DNA of 23,557 nt from Neocallimastix lanati (nom. inval.). Its lineage: Eukaryota > Neocallimastigomycota > Neocallimastigomycetes > Neocallimastigales > Neocallimastigaceae. The notes beneath the pieces were generated by a model that was not told where the DNA came from, did no database searches, and saw nothing but the letters and a program-made list of their open reading frames with translations. Both the position numbers and the translations under genes were made by a program. Positions 9,106 through 18,540 of the stretch are shown here, piece after piece; positions within the stretch are counted from its first letter, which is position 1, and every line of letters begins with the position of its first letter. The stretch covers positions 1 to 23,557 of the forward strand of contig JACVTC010000492.1 in NCBI GenBank assembly GCA_016946835.1, read 5' to 3'.

Positions 9106-10239
9106 TTATAATGATGGTTCTTCCAGTTCTTTATTTCTTTTTACGTAAGGCTCCAACTGTGAGATATGAAATACCGGATGGAGTCGTAAATTTTCCGGGA
9201 GTTCCAAACGGTAGTTCATTCTTTCCCTCTTTTCGATTATTTTAAACGGGCCTAAATATTGAGAGGATAATTTCTTAGCTGGTTCATTTGTAAAATAATG
9301 TCGTTTAAGATAAACTAAATCATTGACTTGAAAATTGGGGCCAGTAGATTTTCTTGTATCACCATATTTTTTAAAATCTTCTTTGGCTTTGCTTAAATGT
9401 TGACGAAGAGCATCAAAATGAGCAGCCCAGTCTCTTGTAAGAACTGAAGCATTATCTTTAAGTAAAATAGGAGGAGAATCAATAACAGCATTAGGATGAA
9501 AGCCATAATTAGCAAAGAAAGGAGAATGACCAATAGACTTGTTCATCGAATTATTATAAGCAAATTCACAGAGGGGTAAGTAGAAGCACCATTCACTTTG
9601 AGCAGAAGAACAGTAGCATCTAAGATATTGTTCAATGACTGCATTAGCTCTTTCCACTTGACCATTTGATTGCTGATGATGAGCTGTAGCAAGTCTTGGT
9701 TTAGCACGAACAGCGGAGCAAAGAGAAGTCCAAAATTCGGATGAAAACTGGGAACCATGATCGGATACGATGGTTTTTGGAAAACCATGATATTTAAAAA
9801 CATTAAACAATAGGAGCTTGGCAGTAAGATCAGCAGAAGGGACGTCGGCACAAGGCATTAAATGAACCATTTTTGTTAAATGGTCAGACACCACCATTAT
9901 GCAAGTACAGTTTTGCGAAGTTGGCAGGTAGACAATAAAGTCGACCCCTATTACTTCCCAGGGTTTAGAAGGAATAGGAAGTGGTTGTAACTTACCATAG
10001 GGTTTATGCCTGCGGATTTTACTTCGACAACAAACATCACACGATGCAACATAATTCTGTACGTCTTTCTTCATATTGGGCCACCAGTAGTACCTTTGAA
10101 GTTTTTCAAAAGTCCTATCTACCCCCTGATGCCCACTAGTTGGTGCGTCATGGAACGATTTTAATAGCCTGGCCTTTAACGCGGATGGGACAATAATACG
10201 TTTTTGAAAGTGAAGTACACCTTCAATGTAACTGAACAA
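9106..10239 (-). CDS. Ty3/gypsy integrase (element E), out of frame with the rest of Pol
   Basis: Integrase of element E. The zinc-binding region shows HDAPTSGHQG and CDVCCRSK (H-H-C-C) with the typical YYWWPNMKKDV between. The catalytic core carries D in VIGVDFIVYLP, D in IVSDHGSQFSSEFW and E in NGQVERANAV. The C-terminal GPY/F-type module appears as YLGPFKIIEKRERMNYRLELP and HPVFHISQLEPYV; no chromodomain follows. In the computed frame it begins with a TTG codon at 10239. The true coding continues further upstream (reading through about 10285 in this frame), where it should join the RNase H frame: one A appears to be missing from an A6 run near 10273-10278. The uninterrupted 377 codons suggest a recently active element. 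Confidence 0.92.
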   Translation of the reverse strand: MFSYIEGVLHFQKRIIVPSALKARLLKSFHDAPTSGHQGVDRTFEKLQRYYWWPNMKKDVQNYVASCDVCCRSKIRRHKPYGKLQPLPIPSKPWEVIGVDFIVYLPTSQNCTCIMVVSDHLTKMVHLMPCADVPSADLTAKLLLFNVFKYHGFPKTIVSDHGSQFSSEFWTSLCSAVRAKPRLATAHHQQSNGQVERANAVIEQYLRCYCSSAQSEWCFYLPLCEFAYNNSMNKSIGHSPFFANYGFHPNAVIDSPPILLKDNASVLTRDWAAHFDALRQHLSKAKEDFKKYGDTRKSTGPNFQVNDLVYLKRHYFTNEPAKKLSSQYLGPFKIIEKRERMNYRLELPENLRLHPVFHISQLEPYVKRNKELEEPSL

Positions 10240-10247
10240 AGAACTTT

Positions 10248-13217
10248 TTAACTTTTTATCATGTTGTTTGATTTTTTAAGAATTTCATTGCAGTATTTAT
10301 CAGCTTTTTGGGCTTCAATTAAACCGCTAATATTATCGCTAATCGTGTAACAGAAAGCTTTTTCACTAATAACTGACTGCGAAACAACCGGAATATCTTT
10401 TTTATAATCCGGCCTTCTTGAGAGTGCATCTGGTTTACCACCTTTAGCACCGGGTCTATAAGCTACCCTGAAATCAAACTTGGAAAGGAATAAGCTCCAA
10501 CGAATTTGCCTTTGATTTAAGTGTTGGGGCTTCTTTAAATATAACAGATTTTTATGATCGGTCAGGACTTGCACAGGGAACTTGGCACCTTCTAGATGGT
10601 GCCTCCAGGTATCAAAAGCAGTAATAATTGCAAGGAGTTCCTTGTCATAAATAGTGTAATTTAACTCAGCTTTATTAAGGGACCTGGAGTGGAAAGCAAC
10701 TGGATGAAGTAAATTATCCTTATCGCAAACCTGAGAAAGGACGCAGCCAACAGCAAAGTCACTAGCATCCGTTTCAACTATGAATTCTTTATCATGGTCT
10801 GGGAATATTAAGACTTCATCAGTTTCAAAGGCACTCTTTAATTTATTAAATGCAGAATCAGCTTCATCGTTCCAAATAAACTGATTTTCTTTTTTGAGTA
10901 GCTTCCTTAATGGTTCCATGTTTTTTGCAAAGTTTTTAATAAATTTTCTGTAAAAATTGCACAAACCCAGGAAACTTTGAAGTTCCTTTAAATTTTTAGG
11001 GATTGGCCACTCCAAAACCGATCTTACCTTGTTTCTATCCATTCTTAATCCATTAATAGATACTACGAAGCCAAGAAAAGTGGTTTCTTTAACATGAAAC
11101 TCACACTTTTCCAATTTTGCATAAAGACCATTCTTAATTAAAAGAGAAAGCACTAATCTGACATGCTTAACGTGATCTTCTAAGTTCTTTGAGTAAATTA
11201 TAATGTCATCTAAATAAACTTGAGCGCAAGTTCCAATGACTTCATCAAGAACGTCTTGAATAAAACGTTGGAAAACCGAAGGGGCATTACGAAGACCAAA
11301 TGGCATTACGAGATATTCATAATGACCAAGAGGAGTTCTAAATGCAGTTAAATATTCATTACCTTCTTTTACTCTGACTAGATTGTAAGCGGATCTGAGA
11401 TCTAGCCGAGTGAATATTGAAGCTCCTTTGAAAGACTCAATCAAATCACTGATTCTTGGGATAGGATAACTATTACGGATTGTAATAGCATTGAGTCTTC
11501 TGTAATCAACGACAAGCCTTAAAGTTCCATCATGCTTCATAACAAAAAGAATTGGAGCACCTGCGGGAGATTTAGATTTTCTTATAAATTTTTTCTTCAA
11601 GTTTTCTTTAATGTATTTCCTTAAAGCCTTTAATTCTTTAACGGTTAACGAGTAAATCGGGCCATAGTAGAGTTGTCCTCCAACAATAAGATCGATAGAA
11701 ATATCATACTTCCTGTGTGGAGGAAGTTTCTCAGCTTCTTTCTTTTCAAAAACAATTTTGAGATCAGAATAAAATTTTTTAATAATCGATTCATTTCTTG
11801 ATTTTTCTTTGTTGCCTTCAGTAGAAGTATCCATTGCAGCACAGACATCCTCGTAGAGTTCATCTTCAGAAATAGTAGTAGGAATTATGGAATCCAAAGT
11901 TTCTTTAGCAGTATAAGAGTCCTCATCCAGCATTGGAGCTGTAATATTAGAATTTTGAATAATAAATTTGTTTTTCCTTGATGAAGGACAATGAGATTTA
12001 CAATGTTTTCCCAAAAAGTAGATTTTATTCCTTTCATAGTCAATGAAAGGATTGTGTTTTCGTAGCCAATCTCTACCCAAGATACCATTGACTCCTTCAA
12101 GTGATATATTTCCAATGCAAAATTCAAAATTCTCAGAGTGATCCAAAGTCTTCAATTTAAGTGGTTTAGTGGTTTGCTTAATGGTCATGCATTTGTCATT
12201 AGGCAACTGAATCTTAATTGGAGAAGAGAGACCAGAAGTAGGGATTTTATTAGCATTAACAAAATTCTTGCACAAGAAACTTCTGCCGGAACCAGAATCA
12301 ATAAGAATGTTAGCTCTAAGGTTTTTATTATTACAGGAGATGAAGAATGTAGTTGTTACTGTTAATTTTCCCGAAGGAGTGTAATTAGCTGACAAGATTT
12401 CCTTATTTGGCTTGTTTTTTCTGAATTTAGATTTCTTAAAGCGGTTCTCCGTTTTTGTAAGTTCTTTTCTTTTTCTATGGAAAGACTTACTAGCTTTACT
12501 CTTATTATCGGATTTATGACGAATGCAGCTTTCAAGATAGCATTTTTTGTCAATGCCGATAATCGTATTGGTAGCTTCAAACAAGGTATCGGGTTTATTA
12601 AGTTTATCAAATTCTTCTCGAACCCGATCAACGAGACCCTTTCCAATGATATCGATTAGTACTTCGTCAGGCCATCCCAAACGTCCAGCTAACCTTCGGA
12701 ACTCAATAGTGTATTCGGCAGCTTCACCAAGACGAAGCTGTTTTAATCTCCAAAGTTTGTCCATAATTACATACTTTTGTTTTTTCTCACTACCCGAATC
12801 AAAATTTTCCAAAAGAAGAGCTTTGAATTCATCAAATCTTAGGGATTTTAAAGTACCGTCACCAAGTAAAGAGAGACCCCATCTTCTTGCAGTCCCTGCA
12901 AGCTTATTTATTACAAATGAATTTTTTGATTCGTCGCTTCTAAAGGATTCTGGGTGTTCCTTAAAGAAATCTTCGCTTTGAATGATGGTTTCGAGGACAG
13001 TTGGTTTACTTTTTCCCTCGTTTTCTTTAACTAATATTCCTCCTGGAGAAAAGAATGCAGGAATGAAATCAGTAATAGCTGTAATGAGTTTGGAAGCACT
13101 GCTGTTCTGGGTGATGTGATTTGTAGTGAGATTATTTGGGTTATTATTAATAAGGAGATTATTTGGATTATCATCCTCTACAGTGAGATTATTTGAGATA
13201 TCACTATTGAATTCCAT
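10248..13217 (-). CDS. Ty3/gypsy Gag-protease-reverse transcriptase-RNase H polyprotein (element E)
   Basis: One open frame of 989 codons from the ATG at 13217 (MEFNSDISNN); the frame is open up to 13292, but those 25 hydrophobic residues look like untranslated leader. Gag (about residues 40-270) carries FVINKLAGTARRWGLSLL and has a basic tail (SFHRKRKELTK) instead of a CCHC knuckle. The protease has LIDSGSGRSFLCKNF (active Asp near residue 307, 12291-12299) and GILGRDWLRKHNP. Reverse transcriptase shows SPAGAPILFVMKHDG, RLVVDYRRLN, MPFGLRNAPSVFQ and the catalytic YLDD at 11205-11216. RNase H shows VETDASDFAVG, YDKELLAIITAF and LTDHKNLLYL, then PDALSRR. The frame ends at 10248, in the connection to integrase. 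Base composition is richer in GC than in the copia elements. Confidence 0.94.
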   Translation of the reverse strand: MEFNSDISNNLTVEDDNPNNLLINNNPNNLTTNHITQNSSASKLITAITDFIPAFFSPGGILVKENEGKSKPTVLETIIQSEDFFKEHPESFRSDESKNSFVINKLAGTARRWGLSLLGDGTLKSLRFDEFKALLLENFDSGSEKKQKYVIMDKLWRLKQLRLGEAAEYTIEFRRLAGRLGWPDEVLIDIIGKGLVDRVREEFDKLNKPDTLFEATNTIIGIDKKCYLESCIRHKSDNKSKASKSFHRKRKELTKTENRFKKSKFRKNKPNKEILSANYTPSGKLTVTTTFFISCNNKNLRANILIDSGSGRSFLCKNFVNANKIPTSGLSSPIKIQLPNDKCMTIKQTTKPLKLKTLDHSENFEFCIGNISLEGVNGILGRDWLRKHNPFIDYERNKIYFLGKHCKSHCPSSRKNKFIIQNSNITAPMLDEDSYTAKETLDSIIPTTISEDELYEDVCAAMDTSTEGNKEKSRNESIIKKFYSDLKIVFEKKEAEKLPPHRKYDISIDLIVGGQLYYGPIYSLTVKELKALRKYIKENLKKKFIRKSKSPAGAPILFVMKHDGTLRLVVDYRRLNAITIRNSYPIPRISDLIESFKGASIFTRLDLRSAYNLVRVKEGNEYLTAFRTPLGHYEYLVMPFGLRNAPSVFQRFIQDVLDEVIGTCAQVYLDDIIIYSKNLEDHVKHVRLVLSLLIKNGLYAKLEKCEFHVKETTFLGFVVSINGLRMDRNKVRSVLEWPIPKNLKELQSFLGLCNFYRKFIKNFAKNMEPLRKLLKKENQFIWNDEADSAFNKLKSAFETDEVLIFPDHDKEFIVETDASDFAVGCVLSQVCDKDNLLHPVAFHSRSLNKAELNYTIYDKELLAIITAFDTWRHHLEGAKFPVQVLTDHKNLLYLKKPQHLNQRQIRWSLFLSKFDFRVAYRPGAKGGKPDALSRRPDYKKDIPVVSQSVISEKAFCYTISDNISGLIEAQKADKYCNEILKKSNNMIKS

Positions 13218-13388
13218 CTTCCTAAATCTAAAAATTAAATTGATAAAATAAATAATAAAATAAAGATAAGTGTAATATGTAATATTTGACAAGTAAATAT
13301 AAATAATTATAACAGCAAAATTATTATAATTTTATAATTAAGCTTCTGAATTGATTAATAATATTTTAAGTTTTATTAAAAAAAATTA

Positions 13389-13473
13389 TTTTGCATGCTG
13401 CTGTTCACCAACCGGCTTGGTCGATGAGCTGAATGTAGATTTCAGTTCTACCAGCGAGGGCCAGGATGCAAAA
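13389..13473 (-). other. GC-rich structured island in the leader of element E
   Basis: About 85 nt of roughly balanced base composition in otherwise AT-rich DNA. It is closed by a perfect 8-bp inverted repeat (TTTTGCAT at 13389-13396, ATGCAAAA at 13466-13473). Inside are the hairpin ACCAA-ccggc-TTGGT (13407-13421) and two mutually exclusive hairpins sharing bases: CTGAA/TTCAG (13429-13433 and 13441-13445) and GTAGA/TCTAC (13435-13439 and 13447-13451), each with a 7-nt loop. It looks like a folded RNA element of the genomic transcript 170-260 nt before gag. A packaging or dimerisation role is inference. It does not fit a tRNA. Confidence 0.6.
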
Positions 13474-13841
13474 AATTTTATTAATAAGAGGCTCAAAACA
13501 AAATAAACAAGACTTTCCTTAATTATTCAATTATAAAATTTTCTCTCTGAAATAATTATTAAATAACTTATTATTTTTAAAAATTATAATTTTCTATCAT
13601 TAACTATATTTATCTAATAATTTATTTAATTTACTAACTATTTTATTTTATATTTTGTTTATTTATTTTTTATATCAATTCGTTGATACTCAATTAATTT
13701 TTTTTTTTTTTTTTTTTTTTTAAATTATTAATTTATTCAATTTATCTATTTACTAATTATTTCATTCATTTATTACTCTATAATTGATTTATCTATTTAA
13801 TAATTATTTAATTTATTTATTTTTCTATAATTGACTTATCC

Positions 13842-13846
13842 ATTTA
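13842..13846. repeat. Target site duplication of copia element B, left copy
   Basis: ATTTA directly before the 5' LTR, matched by ATTTA at 19493-19497 directly after the 3' LTR. Support is moderate because the surroundings are very AT-rich. Confidence 0.65.
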
Positions 13847-14080
13847 TGTTAACTTTATTAATATAAAGTTATATTCTAGCTTAGGTTTAATAAAATATTA
13901 AATTAAATTATATTAAATACATTGTAATTATAAATTAAATATAAATTAATATGTATCTAGAACAAGCCACAATTAAATATAAATACATGTAATTTTCTCT
14001 GTACTTTAAATCTTTGTTAACCATTTATTTATATTCTATAAATAATAAATTTATATTAATTAATAAAACAAATTTTAATA
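13847..14080 (+). repeat. 5' LTR of copia element B
   Basis: This 234-bp LTR starts TGTTAACTTTATT and ends CAAATTTTAATA. The 3' copy differs only by one missing A (ATATAAATACATG here, ATATAATACATG there). The end is TA, not the usual CA; the boundary is set by the adjoining primer site and by the ATTTA duplication on the other side. The first bases contain the inverted repeat ACTTTATtaATAAAGT-like palindrome near 13852-13868. Confidence 0.92.
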
Positions 14081-14094
14081 GATTAAGAGTCTCA
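14081..14094 (+). promoter_or_regulatory. Primer-binding site of copia element B
   Basis: GATTAAGAGTCTCA directly at the LTR end, complementary to nucleotides about 27-40 of tRNA-Lys(CUU), that is, the anticodon stem-loop and not the 3' acceptor end. No TGG start as expected for a normal 3'-end primer. Identical in elements A and C. Confidence 0.82.
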
Positions 14095-14105
14095 AGCAAC
14101 CGAAA

Positions 14106-15731
14106 ATGTCTGACAGCGCTGAATGTTTCGTTTACAAGGGTTCCAACTTCAAAATGTGGAAAAAGTTACTCATTAACATTTTGAAAGCCAAAGATCTCTC
14201 TGATTACGCCACAACCAATATTTTCAATGAAGCCGATAGAGACCATGAAAACTTTGGGGAAATTGACAAAAACAACTCAAAGGTTGTTGCTATTATCATC
14301 AAGTCTGTGGATGAATCAATTTATCAAGATATTGAGGATTTAGAATCTGCTTTTGACATGATCAGGAAACTGGAAGATATTAACCAAGAAGCAGATGAAC
14401 TAATTGTAGAAAAATTAATAAAGAAACTGAAAATTATGAAGCCTCGAAACTATATGGAAGTTTTAAAATGTTTATCTGACATGTTAAACACTTTTAACAA
14501 ACTTAAAACCGCCAATTACGATATGAGTGAAAATGACAAGATCCAATATATGTTCAAGGCGCTACCAAAGGAATTACAAATTGCTTTCCTGCCTGAACCT
14601 GGTAAAACAGCAGAAGAGTATTATGATCTCATCAAATCAAGAAATATATTTATTAGATGCATGAATGAACAAAAAATAATCAAGCCACAAATTAACCATA
14701 ATAATCGTAACAATTATAATAACTACGATGATCCCATGGATTTAGATCTAGTATTTAACAGAAATAATAGGTATAAAAGCCACAGACAAAATAATTCTCA
14801 ACGAAGAATTCCAAATAAATACTGCCATATTTGTAACCAACGTGGTCATTTAACAAGTGAATGCCATTACAACGGGAGAACAAACGGAACCATGAATCAA
14901 ACTAAATTTAATAATAATAATAATAATGACTATAATAACAGATTTAATAACAATAATTATAATAATAATAAATTTAATAACAATTATGATAAAAATAATA
15001 ATAAAAGTTATAAAAATAATAATAAAAATTATAGTAAAAATAATAAAAATCGTAATAATTATATTAATAACATTGAAAATAACAATTTACCTGTTGATTA
15101 TGATGATGACATAAATTATGAAAATTTAAGTCACATGATTAACAATAGTCTTGATAGTGTTGAATTTTTAAATAATTTAAATAAATCTACTCATAACCTT
15201 AATAATTATAAAAATGATAAAAATAAATTAAATAAAAATTTTAATAATAATCTTAATAATTATGAAAGTAAAAATAATTTACATAAAGAACTTAATAATG
15301 ATATAAATTACACTAATAATGCTAATTATATTAATAATTATGATAACAATAACAATTGCCCTACTAATGACAACAACGAATCAACTTGGATCTATGATTC
15401 TGGTGCAATTGTTCATATTACTAATGACCGAAGTTTATTAACTAACTTTAAAAAATACAAAATTAATTTAACATGTGCCAACAATTCTGAAATGGAATTC
15501 GAGGGATTTGGTACATACAAAGGCTCAATTAACGGTTATAACATTACTTTAAGTAAAGTATTTTATTCTAGGCACGCAAACAAAAATTTAATTAGTGGTA
15601 TACAATTTGCCTACACTGAATTAATATCAATTACTAAGCTTATTAACAATGAGCCACACCTTATCATTACGGATAATGATAATAATATTATTAATACTTA
15701 TAGGTCAATTGATGGAAGAAAACACATTTAG
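14106..15731 (+). CDS. gag: Ty1/copia Gag-protease (element B)
   Basis: A 541-codon frame whose ATG lies 11 nt after the primer-binding site. The N-terminal Gag starts MSDSAECFVYKGSNFKMWKK, with IQYMFKALPKEL at the end of the capsid-like region. The CCHC zinc knuckle CHICNQRGHLTSEC lies at residues 240-253 (14823-14864). About 170 residues of asparagine-rich low-complexity sequence follow (14890-15375). The protease motif WIYDSGAIVHITND has its active Asp near residue 431, and FYSRHANKNLISGIQ closes the domain. The frame ends prematurely at 15731 (GRKHI), where the integrase N-terminus continues in another frame. Normal copia elements keep these in one polyprotein, so this is a frameshift, most simply a single base near 15715-15725. 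Confidence 0.9.
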   Translation: MSDSAECFVYKGSNFKMWKKLLINILKAKDLSDYATTNIFNEADRDHENFGEIDKNNSKVVAIIIKSVDESIYQDIEDLESAFDMIRKLEDINQEADELIVEKLIKKLKIMKPRNYMEVLKCLSDMLNTFNKLKTANYDMSENDKIQYMFKALPKELQIAFLPEPGKTAEEYYDLIKSRNIFIRCMNEQKIIKPQINHNNRNNYNNYDDPMDLDLVFNRNNRYKSHRQNNSQRRIPNKYCHICNQRGHLTSECHYNGRTNGTMNQTKFNNNNNNDYNNRFNNNNYNNNKFNNNYDKNNNKSYKNNNKNYSKNNKNRNNYINNIENNNLPVDYDDDINYENLSHMINNSLDSVEFLNNLNKSTHNLNNYKNDKNKLNKNFNNNLNNYESKNNLHKELNNDINYTNNANYINNYDNNNNCPTNDNNESTWIYDSGAIVHITNDRSLLTNFKKYKINLTCANNSEMEFEGFGTYKGSINGYNITLSKVFYSRHANKNLISGIQFAYTELISITKLINNEPHLIITDNDNNIINTYRSIDGRKHI

Positions 15732-16690
15732 AATCAAAATAAACAATAAATATAATAACTTAATTATGAACACCGATAATGATAATCTTTGGCATAGAAG
15801 ACTTGGTCACTTCTATCACAAAGATTTATCAAAATTTATAAAGGAACACACCACAAGTCATAATAACAATGACAATAATTGTATTACTTGTGGAATAGCT
15901 AAAATGAAAGGTTACCTCACAACAGGGTAACTCCTAAAGCTACCAAGTTATTAGATGTTATCCACTCCGACATTGTTGGTCCTTTCCCGGATTCATTTTT
16001 TGGTTTTAAATTCATCATTACTTTCATTGATGAATTCTCTAGGAAAGCCTGGATTTTTACTATGAAAAGAAAATCAGATGCCATCGATATTATTATTAAT
16101 TTTTTCAAATATTTAAATAATCTTTTCCAAATTATAAAATTACTAATTTCAAATCGGACCAAGGAAAAGAATATTGTAGTAGAAGAGTCAACAAATTCTG
16201 TAAAAAGAATGGTATTAGAAAACTCTATTCTCCTCCAAGAAATCCTCAAAATAATGGAATTGCTGAACGATTTAATCAAACCATTCTTTATTCCCTAAAA
16301 TGTTTATTAAGCTGGAGTAAACTCAACATTAAATTTTGGGATTTTGCTATACGTTATTCAAAATATCTTTATAATCTTACTCCTCATTCAGGAATAAATA
16401 ATCAAATTCCCAATGAAGTATTTTATGGTACTCCAATTCATGTTAATCATATTAAAGTTTTTGGATGCATCGCTTATTATAAGGATTTCTCTCCCAAGAA
16501 AGGAAAATTAGATCCTAACGCCAAAAAAGGTTTTTTCTTAGGTTTCAGTAATGATTCTAATTCTTATTTAATAATGGACTATAATAATTTTTCTCTACAT
16601 CAAGTAAGAGAAGTATTATTTCAAGAAGACACCCCTGCCTGCGTTACTAAAGATATTACAAAAAGAATTTCGCCTTATGTTAAAGACAAT
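15732..16690 (+). pseudogene. Ty1/copia integrase, frameshifted (element B)
   Basis: The zinc-binding part NLWHRRLGHFYHKDL and CITCGIAKMKG sits at about 15785-15910 in one frame. The core begins in the next frame with VIHSDIVGPFPD (first catalytic Asp, near 15976) and FIDEFSRKAWIF. A further shift near 16130-16145 moves the second catalytic Asp (SDQGKEY, near 16155) and Glu (NNGIAERFNQ, near 16260) to a third frame, which continues through VFYGTPIHVNHIKVFGCIAY and KKGFFLGFSND to about 16690. All catalytic residues are present in the DNA, but no single frame encodes them. Confidence 0.83.
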
Positions 16691-17114
16691 AATAATAAAT
16701 TAAATTTATGCTTAGATTTATCTTTTATCAACAAATTATTAAGCAATTATACAAATAATAATATACATAATAATAATAATATCAACAACAATTATGACAA
16801 TAATGACGATAATTATTTTATTCCTGACAATAATAATATCATTAATATTCCTGATAATCCACCTAATAATATTAATATTCATAATAATATTCCTAATAAT
16901 GATATTCATAATAATAATTATAATAATAATTCTCCTGATGATTATAATGTTAATAATAATAACTTTAACAATAATTTAAATATTGATAATTATAATATTT
17001 CAGATCAAAATAATAATAATAATTTTTCATATCAAAATAATGAAAAATTTTTAATTAATAAAAATTTGTCAAAAAATGAACAAAATTTAAATAATAATAA
17101 TTTCAATAATAATT

Positions 17115-17155
<41 letters not shown>

Positions 17156-17715
17156 TTAATATACGATAAAAATTTTTCAAATAATTTTATTAATTCTAAT
17201 AACAATAATCTTATTGGCTCAAATATTCAATACAATGGTAAAAATTTTTCTGATACAATAAATTCTGAATTTAATCAAAATTTAGAAAATTTTAATCAAA
17301 ATACAAATACCAATACAATAACCAATGAAAATTTTTCCAACACCAAAAATTTTTCTAATCCAAATTATGTACAAAATTCTAATAATAAAAAATTTTTAAT
17401 TAATGAAAATTTTAATTCAAAAAATGATCAAAATTTTATTAATAAAATTTTTTATCAGAAGAAGATAAAAATAATAATAATATTAATAATTTTATTAATA
17501 ATAATTCAAATAATAATAACATAAATATTTATAGAAATAATAAAAGAAAATCCAAATTTTCCAATAATAATATTATTAAACACTTCAAACCTAATATTAA
17601 TAATAATAATATTGATATTTACAATAATAATAATAATCATAATAATATTATTTCTTATAATAATAATCCTAATAATTTTAATTACAACAATGATAATTTA
17701 ATTAATACTATTGAA
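16690..17715 (+). repeat. Asparagine-coding AAT/AAC low-complexity linker between integrase and reverse transcriptase (element B)
   Basis: About 1 kb dominated by AAT and AAC triplets read as asparagine, with dispersed Asp, Phe, Ile and Ser. The first frame stops at 17524, but an open frame from about 17449 carries the same kind of sequence (SEEDKNNNNINNF) into the reverse transcriptase without a stop; the shift lies at the T6 run near 17446-17451. Copia polyproteins have a linker here, but one of over 300 residues of asparagine-rich sequence is long. Element C breaks off within its equivalent. Confidence 0.75.
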
Positions 17716-18540
17716 ACTGAAAATGAAGAAGTTCCGAAAACCTATCAAAAAGCTCTCAATTGTGATCATGCCGATGAATGGGATATTGCTATCCAAGAAG
17801 AACTCAAAAATTTATATGATAATAATACAATGACTTTTGTTAAAAAATTACCAAGAGGAAAACAACCAATTTCTACAAGATGGGTTTTTGCAATTAAAAA
17901 GGATGCAAATAATAAAATTATTAAAAGAAAGGCCAGACTTGTTGCAAGAGGTTTTGCTCAAAGATACGGTATCGATTATGAACTTACATATAGTCCGACA
18001 TTAAACGTTGATTGTATAAAATTACTTCTCGCTATTGCTGCTCAATTTCAATGGACTGTTTATCAATTAGATTTTAAATCTGCCTATCTAAACGCTGCCT
18101 TAGACAAAGAAATTTACACCGAAATTCCTTACGGCGATGAAAACTACGGTAAAGGCTATTGGATTCTAAATAAGGCATTGTACGGCCTTAAACAATCAGG
18201 CCGCCAGTGGAATAAAACCATTACAAAATTTTTTAACCGAAAACAAATTTCATCAATCCACCACTGATCCATGTGTTTCTTAAAAAGCAGAAGGAGAACT
18301 AACTTGTATTATAGGACTTTATGTTGATGATATGCTAATTATAGGTGAAAATTTCGAAATTGTTAGAAATTGTTTCAAGAATTAAAGATAACTTTAAGGT
18401 ATCAAAATGTGGATTTGCTGACTTCATATTAGGAATCAAAATAGAAAGAGAAAATAATGATATTTATATCTCACAAGAAGCATTCATTGATAATCTATTA
18501 AATAAATATAGTATAAATAATAAAAGAAAATAAAATCACC
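17716..18540 (+). pseudogene. Ty1/copia reverse transcriptase, frameshifted (element B)
   Basis: RVT_2-type reverse transcriptase. It opens with VPKTYQKALNCDHADEWDIA, then ISTRWVFAIKKD, KARLVARGFAQRYGIDY, YSPTLNVDCIKLLLAIAA and QLDFKSAYLNAALDKEIY (first catalytic Asp), then LNKALYGLKQSGRQW. This frame breaks at about 18240-18267. The catalytic YVDD lies at 18320-18331 (LYVDDMLIIGENFE) in a different frame, and DFILGIKIERENN follows in another near 18420. The frame ends at 18533. Every expected motif is there in order; at least three single-base breaks separate them. Confidence 0.87.

Larger units (their letters stand above)
13218..13846 (-). other. Leader of gypsy element E, gag-proximal part
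   Basis: The untranslated leader between gag and the insertion point of copia element B. AT-rich, with a 24-base T run on the plus strand at 13698-13721. It contains the GC-rich structured island listed separately. The leader resumes at 19498-19863 on the far side of element B. Confidence 0.75.

Noticed and set aside
12138-12981. Plus-strand open frames opposite the gypsy E polyprotein
   Set aside because: They are antisense shadows of a well-supported coding frame, without recognisable domains.
13389-13473. tRNA gene in the GC-rich island
   Set aside because: No A or B box and no cloverleaf; two of the hairpins exclude each other.
14926-15114. Hydrophobic isoleucine-rich frames over AAT tracts (also 16794-16979, 22552-22800 and others)
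   Set aside because: They are out-of-frame readings of asparagine-coding AAT repeats.
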